The notes under the pieces are model-generated. The model was given only the letters and a program-made list of their open reading frames with translations. It was not told where the DNA came from and did no database searches. Position numbers and translations under genes: made by a program. DNA of 14,081 nt, from contig CAIVHI010000059.1 of the NCBI GenBank assembly GCA_903905685.1, forward strand, positions 1 to 14,081. Reading direction: 5' to 3'. Of this stretch, positions 1-6,246 are shown in pieces (position 1 is the first letter of the stretch; each line of letters starts with the position of its first letter). This DNA is from an uncultured Bacteroidota bacterium. GTDB lineage: Bacteria; Bacteroidota; Bacteroidia; Chitinophagales; Chitinophagaceae.

Positions 1-423
1 ATTCAGCGGCAAGAAAGCAATGGTGGGTTACAAAAGGGAATTCGTTTACCATATCCTTTTTTTGGACCACAATTTTTCTGTTTACGACCATTCTTGACGA
101 TTCCCTCCGGAAATTTGGAAACCTGAAGAAACGGCGGGGGATGATGATGCACAATGGACGGTATTGAAAAAGCATGGAATTTTATAAGCAGGAATGCATC
201 GGGTATAGATTCACGGCAAATGCCTGTTCGGTACCTGGATTTTTTTGCCGAGGAAGGATATGACATGCATTACCGCATCTCAGACATGCTCCTTATCTTA
301 GTATTTCGGCAAAATTGCCTTGCAATTTACCGTCCCCCGAACTCGGAACAACTGATTTTCTAACCCTCAAATCACACCCGTGAAATCCAATCATCAAGTT
401 TGGTCGGCTGCTATAGATGTCTA
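1..423. other. Gene-poor left edge, no convincing coding region
   Basis: No reading frame here looks like a real protein. The longest plus frame (154-363) and a minus frame (3-266) overlap each other, have no recognisable motif and have no upstream -7 box that I can see. The frame open from base 1 to a stop at 124-126 could be the tail of a gene starting outside the window, but the roughly 41 residues are not recognisable. Base composition is AT-richer than the genes to the right, as in the other spacers. The only structured element I found is the hairpin at 307-332. Confidence 0.5.
307..332. other. Hairpin in the left spacer
   Basis: AAATTGC (312-318) and GCAATTT (322-328) form a perfect 7-bp stem with a 3-base loop. 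It is extended across a small internal loop by CGG (307-309) pairing with CCG (330-332). It lies about 90 bases downstream of the stop of the minus-strand gene at 424-666. It could end that transcript, but neither strand has a clear T-run after it, so a terminator role is only a guess. Confidence 0.35.
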
Positions 424-666
424 TCACTTTCGTTTACGTTTTTTAGCAGGCTCATCTGAATACAGCGGTGTAAGCTTTCCATTCTTATCCACAATGCCGG
501 CCCCCATAAGGGTTGCCAAGCTTTGTTCGCGTGTCCGTTTCGCAGATTTCAGCTCCTTGGCGAGGTCATTCAACAGCTTGATTTGGTCTTCCATTAGCCC
601 GAGTTTAGATAACAAAGGTAACGAATTGCCCCCGGTCTCCATGCGGGCCACAATCCAAGTCGTCAT
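424..666 (-). CDS. Small uncharacterised protein with basic C-terminal tail
   Basis: This 80-residue protein is not recognised. The middle (about residues 25-50) should be helical and charged. A GAGIVDKNGKLTPLY stretch (residues 55-69) resembles a 'new level / nth strand' motif seen in small hypothetical proteins of Bacteroidota, but I cannot name a family. The tail ends KKRKRK, which suggests nucleic-acid contact or simply solubility (inference). The start at 666 is supported by a TATTTTTG -7 box at 707-714. An alternative in-frame ATG nine codons in (642) would remove MTTWIVAR. The opposite-strand frame 380-715 is a shadow. It stands alone, divergent from the OmpA-family gene at 781. Confidence 0.55.
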   Translation of the reverse strand: MTTWIVARMETGGNSLPLLSKLGLMEDQIKLLNDLAKELKSAKRTREQSLATLMGAGIVDKNGKLTPLYSDEPAKKRKRK

Positions 667-706
667 CCGAAAGCATTTTTACCAAATGCATGTGGGTGCT
701 GCCCGT

Positions 707-714
707 CAAAAATA
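707..714 (-). promoter_or_regulatory. -7 box for the small gene at 424-666
   Basis: On the minus strand this reads TATTTTTG, a full match to the Bacteroidota -7 consensus TAnnTTTG. It would place transcription start near 702 and give a leader of about 36 bases before the ATG at 666. No TTG is found at the usual -33 distance. Confidence 0.5.
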
Positions 715-765
715 GACATTGGGCCGGAAGCGCTCCCCCGGCAACCTACTTTCCTGCTTTTTACC

Positions 766-773
766 AACCTTTG
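766..773 (+). promoter_or_regulatory. Possible -7 box for the OmpA-family gene
   Basis: AACCTTTG followed by CC matches TAnnTTTG at 7 of 8 positions (first base A instead of T) and lies only seven bases before the ATG at 781. If used, the mRNA would have almost no leader. No -33 TTG is visible. The fit is weaker than at 8455-8484 or 9174-9203. Confidence 0.35.
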
Positions 774-780
774 CCTTTCC

Positions 781-2691
781 ATGCGGATTCGTCTATTCTT
801 CTTCATCTGTTGCCTGCCTGCCTTGTGCCGGGCACAGACGATGCATGTCGAAAAAGCCGAACGGTATTTCAATCGGGCAGTGCGCAGCTATTGCCGCCAC
901 GACCCTGCTACGGCCTATTGCTGGATGGAAAGGGCCATTCGCTGCGACACCGCTTGGGACTTGCCCTACGCCACCCTGGGCCGCTGGAAATTTGAGCAAG
1001 AGCAATTTGCCGATGCCGAAAAATGGTTTGCAAAGGGGGCCGCCAACTGCCGGCGCGGCGGTCCACGATTCGCCAAGGCGTTGGCCAAAAGCCTCATCCG
1101 CTCTGCACAACCGGCAAGGGCCCTCTCCATCGTCAATACCTATGCGCCTCCAGGTCTCTCCGGGGAGTGGCGGGCACTGCAACTCCAAGCATTGTTTATG
1201 CAAGAGGCCGTGCAGAACCGTTCGGGCGACATGCCCGTAGCCTTCGGGCCCGAAATCAACAGCCCTTACTCCGAGCTGTTTCCCTGCGTCACCACCGATA
1301 CCGGCACCTTCTATTTCACGCGCCGCGTCAACAACATGGACGAAGACCTATTTCGCGCCACGCTTGACGATAGCTGCACGGGTTGGAAAACGGTGGCGCC
1401 GCTAGACTACCCCATCAATACCATAGAGCATGAGGCGGGCCAATTCATCTCCGCCGATGGCCACTACCTATTTTTTGGTCGAAGCGATGTTCGCAGTGAA
1501 AATGGTTGGGCCAATGGAGGCAACGACCTCTTCATGTCTTACCGTATCCGCAACGATACCGACTGGACGCAACCCATGCCTTTCGGTGCCACCATCAACA
1601 CCCCTTATTACGAAGGTATGCCCAGCCTGTCTCCCGACAACCGCGAACTGTTTTTCGTCAGCGACCGTCCGGGTGGGTTTGGCGGGCTCGACATCTGGAT
1701 TTCGCGATTTGAGGAAGGCGCGTGGCAGCCGCCCGTGAATGCCGGGCCGGGGGTGAACACCGCCGGTAACGAGGCAGCACCCTACATAGATGCCGACAAC
1801 CGCACCCTGTATTTCTCCAGCGACGGCCGCCCGGGTATGGGTGGTTACGACCTGTTTGTGAGCCGCAAACTCAACGACACCCTTTGGGGCGATGCCCGAA
1901 ACCTCGGGTTCCCCATCAATACCACTTGCAATGAACTGAGTGCCTGTGTGTCCAAAAACGGCAAGAAGCTTTACTTCGGATCAGACCGGGGAGGGCCCGC
2001 AGAGCATTACGATATCTACACCACTACGCTGCCTCCCCAGTTTTCTCCCATTCCCGTCAATTATGTGCAGGGCTATGTGTATGACAGCCTTACCCAAGAC
2101 AGATTGAATTATGCCCAAATCTATATTTGCCGAGCGGCAACGGGCGATACGCTTTTCCACTTTCAAAGCAATAGGGGAGATGCGAGCTTCATGATGACGC
2201 TGCCCTGCAATACCCGATACATAAGGCACACGGCGCGCATAGGCTATACCGACGTGGACGACACCTTTGCCACCGACACGGTATCTTACCTTGCCCCCAT
2301 CGTTAAAAACGTGGCCATGTTGCCCTACGACTACAAGGAGTTCAAGCCCATCACCGACAGCCTCGTTGCCACCATCCATTTCGACGTGAACCGTGTGGAA
2401 CTGTCGGACGGTGAGAAACAGGCCATCAGCTTGGGCATATCGCCGTGGCTGGAAGAGAAGGGGGTGGCCTTTTACGTAAATGCCTATACCGACAATACCG
2501 GCACGCCCCTCATTAATGAGGAGCTCTCCTTCAAGCGGGCAAGATTGGTGACGGAGTACCTGCTGAAACTGGGTATTGATGAAGTGATGGTGTTTCCCAA
2601 GGGCTGGGGCGAGGCCAAAATGATTGCCACCAACGAAACGGAAGAAGGCCGCAAAACCAACCGCAGGGTCGAAATCGTCATTAGGAGGTAG
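781..2691 (+). CDS. PorE-like outer-membrane protein (TPR, PD40, CRD, OmpA)
   Basis: The 636-residue protein has an N-terminal signal peptide (residues 1-18, cleavage likely at RA|Q). A TPR-like helical region follows (about 21-145). Next is a run of PD40/WD40-like propeller repeats (about 155-415), with repeated patterns such as NRELFFVSDRPGGFGGLDIW and RTLYFSSDGRPGMGGYDLF. A carboxypeptidase-regulatory-like beta domain spans about 424-500 and an OmpA C-terminal peptidoglycan-binding domain about 526-636. In the OmpA domain, YTDNTG with D571, ELSFKRA with R586 and a terminal NRRVEI motif are visible. This TPR-propeller-CRD-OmpA order is that known for PorE of the type IX secretion system, which anchors to peptidoglycan. 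PorQ, another type IX component, lies 1 kb downstream on the same strand. PD40-OmpA paralogues are common in the phylum, so orthology to PorE is inferred. The signal lacks a clear lipobox. Confidence 0.85.
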   Translation: MRIRLFFFICCLPALCRAQTMHVEKAERYFNRAVRSYCRHDPATAYCWMERAIRCDTAWDLPYATLGRWKFEQEQFADAEKWFAKGAANCRRGGPRFAKALAKSLIRSAQPARALSIVNTYAPPGLSGEWRALQLQALFMQEAVQNRSGDMPVAFGPEINSPYSELFPCVTTDTGTFYFTRRVNNMDEDLFRATLDDSCTGWKTVAPLDYPINTIEHEAGQFISADGHYLFFGRSDVRSENGWANGGNDLFMSYRIRNDTDWTQPMPFGATINTPYYEGMPSLSPDNRELFFVSDRPGGFGGLDIWISRFEEGAWQPPVNAGPGVNTAGNEAAPYIDADNRTLYFSSDGRPGMGGYDLFVSRKLNDTLWGDARNLGFPINTTCNELSACVSKNGKKLYFGSDRGGPAEHYDIYTTTLPPQFSPIPVNYVQGYVYDSLTQDRLNYAQIYICRAATGDTLFHFQSNRGDASFMMTLPCNTRYIRHTARIGYTDVDDTFATDTVSYLAPIVKNVAMLPYDYKEFKPITDSLVATIHFDVNRVELSDGEKQAISLGISPWLEEKGVAFYVNAYTDNTGTPLINEELSFKRARLVTEYLLKLGIDEVMVFPKGWGEAKMIATNETEEGRKTNRRVEIVIRR

Positions 2692-2696
2692 CCCCG

Positions 2697-2721
2697 CCGT
2701 GCACGGTGTGCCGGCTCGGCA
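2697..2721 (+). terminator. GC-rich hairpins after the OmpA-family gene
   Basis: The spacer starts with a 10-base palindrome CCGTGCACGG (2697-2706), followed at once by a hairpin TGCCG-GCT-CGGCA (2709-2721). There is no T-run directly after; the nearest is AATTTT at about 2735-2740. It could slow or end transcription before the fabI promoter, but a classic intrinsic terminator is not demonstrated. Confidence 0.3.
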
Positions 2722-2737
2722 GGGCAGGAAATGAAAT

Positions 2738-2770
2738 TTTGGCGGCTTATCCTGCTTTTGCCTATTTTTA
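2738..2770 (+). promoter_or_regulatory. Probable fabI promoter
   Basis: TTTG at 2738-2741 and TATTTTTA at 2763-2770 are separated by 21 bases, close to the Bacteroidota -33/-7 layout. The -7 box ends in A rather than G. Transcription would start near 2775, downstream of the ATG at 2731 and upstream of the ATG at 2794. This supports the shorter FabI start. Confidence 0.45.
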
Positions 2771-2793
2771 CACGGTTAAAATCAAGTTTTAAG

Positions 2794-3609
2794 ATGTCTC
2801 ACCAATTGCTTAAAGGTAAGAAAGGAATCATATTCGGTGCGCTGGACGAACGCTCCATTGCTTGGAAAACCGCACTCGTGGCTGTTGCCGAAGGCGCGGA
2901 AATCGTGCTGACCAATGCACCTGTGGCGATGAGGATGGGCAAAATCAATGAATTGGCAAAATTGTGCAATGCACAGGTCATTCCTGCCGATGCCACTTCA
3001 ACCGCCGATATCGAACGCCTTATCGAAAAAAGCATGGAAATATTCGGTGGCAAGTTCGATTTCATCCTGCATTCCATCGGCATGTCGCCCAATGTGCGGA
3101 AGAACATCGAATATACGTCTACCAACTACGACAACTTCTTGAAGACGTTGGACATCTCTGCATTGTCGCTGCACCGCGTATTGCAAACAGCCATGAAGAT
3201 GGATGCCTTGAATGAGTGGGGTTCGGTATTGGCATTGAGCTACATTGCCGCACAACGCACCTTCCCCGGCTATAACGACATGGCCGATGCCAAGGCGATA
3301 TTGGAGAGCATTGCCCGCAGCTTCGGTTACCACTACGGGTTTGCCAAGAAAGTGCGCGTCAATACCATCTCGCAGTCACCTACCGCTACTACTGCAGGTT
3401 CGGGCGTGAGTGGGTTCGACGTATTTTACAACTATGCCGACAAGTTGTCGCCCTTGGGCAATGCAACTGCCGAAGACTGCGCCAATTTCTGCGTCATGTT
3501 ATTCAGCGACTATACGCGCATGGTCACCATGCAGAACCTGTTCCACGATGGCGGCTTCTCGAATACCGGCGTGAGCGGCAAGATAATCGATGCCATGGTG
3601 CAGCAATAA
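2794..3609 (+). CDS. fabI: Enoyl-[acyl-carrier-protein] reductase (NADH), FabI
   Basis: FabI reduces trans-2-enoyl-ACP to acyl-ACP in the last step of each cycle of type II fatty-acid elongation, in the cytosol. The 271-residue protein has the FabI-type Rossmann start (KKGIIFGALDERSIAW, residues 9-24), the SIGM loop (94-97) and the active-site series SY150 ... Y160NDMADAK167. These match Tyr146, Tyr156 and Lys163 of the E. coli enzyme (Y-x6-K). The frame stays open to an upstream ATG at 2731. However, those 21 extra residues do not belong to the family, and the likely promoter at 2738-2770 lies inside them, so I start at MSHQLLKG. It sits between two type IX secretion-related genes on the same strand and probably has its own promoter. 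Confidence 0.95.
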   Translation: MSHQLLKGKKGIIFGALDERSIAWKTALVAVAEGAEIVLTNAPVAMRMGKINELAKLCNAQVIPADATSTADIERLIEKSMEIFGGKFDFILHSIGMSPNVRKNIEYTSTNYDNFLKTLDISALSLHRVLQTAMKMDALNEWGSVLALSYIAAQRTFPGYNDMADAKAILESIARSFGYHYGFAKKVRVNTISQSPTATTAGSGVSGFDVFYNYADKLSPLGNATAEDCANFCVMLFSDYTRMVTMQNLFHDGGFSNTGVSGKIIDAMVQQ

Positions 3610-3686
3610 ACGGGTGGGTTTGGGTATAAACCTACATCGGTATATGCCCTGCCGCAATATTCAACGGCGCAAAACGTTAAAACTTC

Positions 3687-4799
3687 ATGCGGTGGAATAA
3701 ATTGGCGGGCATCGTCCTGCTTTCTTTATCAACAGGGGTGGTATCGGCTCAAATAACGGGTGGGCAGTATGCATTTGAATACCTGCGCATGTCCAACTCT
3801 CCGCATGTATCCGCACTCGGAGGCATCACTATCGCCGACCCGGAAAACGATATTGCTTTTGCCGTTCAAAACCCCGCCATGATGCGGCCGGGCATGCACA
3901 ACCAGCTCGACTTAGACTACAACAATTACTACGCGGGCATTACGGTGGCCAATCTGCAATACGGCTACAACGTGCCCAAATTGAACACCGCATTTTTTGT
4001 CGCCGTTCAGTACCTGAACTATGGCAGTGTAACCCAAACCGACAATGTAGGCAATGTGCTGGGCACATTTACGCCGAGTGATTATGCATTGACCGTTGGT
4101 GCCGCCAAAAGCTATGGCGAGCATTGGAGATACGGTGCCGACTTGAAATTGGCCCACTCCTTCCTGTACAGCGGCTCGGCAGCGGCACTGGTGGCCGATG
4201 TGGGCATCAACTACTACGACTCTGTGCTCCACTTGGATATGGGCGCTGTGGCCAAAAATATGGGCACCATGGTGAAGAACTACACGACGGGCAATTCGGA
4301 ACCATTGCCCTTCGATTTGCAACTCGGAATTTCGAAGGGTCTCGCACACGTGCCGCTGAAGTTCTTCATGACCATACACCACCTATACGAATGGGATATC
4401 CGCTATGACGACCGTTCATCGGTCAGCCCGACCAATGTTTTCGGTACCAGCGACACCTCAAAGTCGACTTCCAATTATTTTGGCGACAAACTGTTTCGCC
4501 ACTTCATCTTTGGTGCCGAGTTGAATTTGGCCAAACGCGTCACCCTAACCGCATCCTACAACGATTTGCAACGCCAGGAACTGGCGGTGTCCACCAATCC
4601 GGGATTGGCAGGTTTTGCCTTTGGGATTGGTTTGCACTTGAATATCCTCGACGTGCATTATGCTCGCGACTATTATCATGTTGCGGGTGCTTACAATGAA
4701 TTGGGCATTACCATTGCCTTGAACCGTATGTTCGGGCTGGGAAACTTTGGCGAGAAAGTGGGTTGGAATAAAAGCTATCCCGAATGGGGTGGGGAGTGA
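3687..4799 (+). CDS. porQ: Type IX secretion system protein PorQ
   Basis: The 370-residue protein has an N-terminal signal peptide (residues 1-21, VVSA|Q). The mature start, with its GGQYAFEYL, SALGG and FAVQNPAMM blocks, is typical of PorQ. The remainder is an amphipathic beta-strand pattern with aromatic-rich strands, as expected for an outer-membrane barrel of the PorV/PorQ class. Further PorQ-like blocks are the YLNYG and FTPSDYALTVG segments (about residues 110-134). PorQ is known as part of the attachment complex that processes and anchors type IX cargo at the cell surface. The gene begins 77 bases after fabI with no obvious -7 box, so it may be cotranscribed with fabI. A weak 5-bp hairpin in the gap (3617-3632) is unlikely to stop transcription. 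Confidence 0.88.
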   Translation: MRWNKLAGIVLLSLSTGVVSAQITGGQYAFEYLRMSNSPHVSALGGITIADPENDIAFAVQNPAMMRPGMHNQLDLDYNNYYAGITVANLQYGYNVPKLNTAFFVAVQYLNYGSVTQTDNVGNVLGTFTPSDYALTVGAAKSYGEHWRYGADLKLAHSFLYSGSAAALVADVGINYYDSVLHLDMGAVAKNMGTMVKNYTTGNSEPLPFDLQLGISKGLAHVPLKFFMTIHHLYEWDIRYDDRSSVSPTNVFGTSDTSKSTSNYFGDKLFRHFIFGAELNLAKRVTLTASYNDLQRQELAVSTNPGLAGFAFGIGLHLNILDVHYARDYYHVAGAYNELGITIALNRMFGLGNFGEKVGWNKSYPEWGGE

Positions 4800-4865
4800 G
4801 TAATCCAGCCAAAATCAAGCTGTCGGTGCACAACCGTTACGGTATTTGGATTTAGTCGTCGCCCC

Positions 4866-6056
4866 TTACTTCGGAATCGAGAATACGAAAGCAGTGCCTT
4901 CACCGGGGGCAGACACCACGCGGATGGCACCTCCCAGTTTTTCAACCAGCTTCTTCACGATAGAGAGGCCAACGCCTATTCCACCTTTTTCCTGTGCATT
5001 GCCCACGCGTTCAAAAAGTTCAAATATCCGCTTTTGGTCTGCTTCCTCAATTCCCGGGCCATTGTCTTTCACTTGAAACAGGAACAGGTTTTTCTGTTCG
5101 CTTAAGGTAATATCTATTATCGCATCGGGGCGGTCGTTATACTTGATGGCATTATCGCACAGATTCAGCAAAATCTGCTTCATGGCGATGCGGGAAGTCA
5201 ATATTTTCATCCCTGCCGAATCGTGGGTCAATTTGAGGTGGTCGGGCTTGTGCAGCAAAGAAAAGACTTCGCCTATCAATTCATCCACATCAACCAGCTC
5301 TTTGTTGTCCACCAACAGGCGGGAGCTTTTGGAATATTCCAAGATGCCGGAGACCAAATCGGCCAATTGGCGCGATGCATTGCTCAGGTAGGCCAAGTAC
5401 TCCTTTCCGTCTTCATCTAGGACGTCCGCATATTGGTCGTTGATGAGGTTGGTGAGTGAAATGATGTTGTTCAGGGGGCTTCTCAAGTCGTGGGAGGCCA
5501 CCGATGAGAATTTCTCCAAATCGGCATAGGCATTACGCTGTTCCAGTTCCAACTGTTTCAACTCACTTATTTTCTTGATGCGCTCCAGTTGCCGCACAAC
5601 TTGGTCGGCCATGGCCGTAATGGACTTCGTTGTTGCACAGTTGGGAGCATATGGGCGCTCCCCAAAAATACAGACAGCACCAATGCGCCTATTTTCGGTA
5701 TCGCAAAGAGGGGCTTGGATATAGCTGCCTACCGACATTGCAGTCAATTCGGGAAACAATTCATGGAATGACGCATCGGCGGCCGTATCATTAATCAGGG
5801 TAAGCCCTCGGGATTGGGATTCGTAGTTCTGGAACACGGCATAAACGACTGAGTCGGGCAATTCCTGACCCGCCGATTTCATCCAATGTCTGGATGAATC
5901 TGCTATATAAACACGTTCAGGCTTCGTTGCGCACAACTCCGCGAAGATTGTCGAAAAATCTTGAAAATCCTTTTCCGGCAATGAATCGAAGACATAGTAG
6001 TCGTTCATTGTCTTCAACCTTTCCAAACTATTTGCCGTCAAAGGGGCAATGACCAT
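4866..6056 (-). CDS. Soluble GAF-domain sensor histidine kinase
   Basis: The 396-residue protein has no transmembrane segment or signal peptide, so it should be cytoplasmic. Residues 11-60 carry the usual GAF-kinase entry (ERLKTMNDYYVFDSLPEKDF ... SRHWMKS), and the GAF domain runs to about 157. A coiled coil (about 155-182) leads to the HisKA H-box SHDLRSPLNNI with phosphoacceptor H189. The ATPase domain shows the N-box NLCDNAIKYND (298-308), G1 DNGPGI (331-336), F-box FELFER (345-350) and G2 GGIGVGLSI (358-366). All catalytic motifs are intact. No response regulator is in the window, so it is an orphan here. It follows glnA on the same strand, 190 bases after a hairpin, so readthrough from glnA is possible. 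The signal it senses cannot be told from sequence. Confidence 0.92.
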   Translation of the reverse strand: MVIAPLTANSLERLKTMNDYYVFDSLPEKDFQDFSTIFAELCATKPERVYIADSSRHWMKSAGQELPDSVVYAVFQNYESQSRGLTLINDTAADASFHELFPELTAMSVGSYIQAPLCDTENRRIGAVCIFGERPYAPNCATTKSITAMADQVVRQLERIKKISELKQLELEQRNAYADLEKFSSVASHDLRSPLNNIISLTNLINDQYADVLDEDGKEYLAYLSNASRQLADLVSGILEYSKSSRLLVDNKELVDVDELIGEVFSLLHKPDHLKLTHDSAGMKILTSRIAMKQILLNLCDNAIKYNDRPDAIIDITLSEQKNLFLFQVKDNGPGIEEADQKRIFELFERVGNAQEKGGIGVGLSIVKKLVEKLGGAIRVVSAPGEGTAFVFSIPK

Positions 6057-6076
6057 GGGGGAATTCCAATTTTGGG

Positions 6077-6084
6077 TAAAGTTA
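6077..6084 (-). promoter_or_regulatory. Possible -7 box for the histidine kinase
   Basis: The minus strand reads TAACTTTA followed by CC, matching TAnnTTTG at 7 of 8 positions. It would give a leader of roughly 15-20 bases before the ATG at 6056. No TTG occurs at the -33 distance, where the strand is a T-rich stretch. Confidence 0.35.
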
Positions 6085-6185
6085 ATGCCATTAATTGAAT
6101 TTAAAAAAAATGACTCACTAGATTTGTTGTGTGTTCAGGCTGCACTTTCCGACCATTGCCGTATATCGTCGTCGCTGAAAATGCA

Positions 6186-6230
6186 AAATGTCGGGAACCT
6201 TGTTGGATTTCGACAGGGTGCCCGACATTT
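6186..6230 (-). terminator. Long hairpin downstream of glnA, probable terminator
   Basis: AAATGTCGGG (6186-6195) and CCCGACATTT (6221-6230) are perfect 10-base inverted arms. Inside them 6197-6205 pairs with 6211-6219 around a 5-base loop. In the glnA-sense (minus) RNA the inner stem has two C-A mismatches; in the opposite strand the same positions are G-U pairs. On the minus strand the stem is followed by ATTTTGCATTTT, a modest T-rich tail. It starts 17 bases after the glnA stop, the expected place for a terminator or 3'-end stabiliser. Confidence 0.6.
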
Positions 6231-6246
6231 AAAAAATACAACGCAA

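Noticed and set aside
154..363. Plus-strand frame of 69 codons in the left spacer
   Set aside because: No recognisable motif, no promoter box, overlapped by an antisense frame of similar length.
380..715. Plus-strand 111-codon frame opposite the small minus-strand gene
   Set aside because: Its protein looks like a reverse-frame shadow, and the minus strand has the better promoter and composition.
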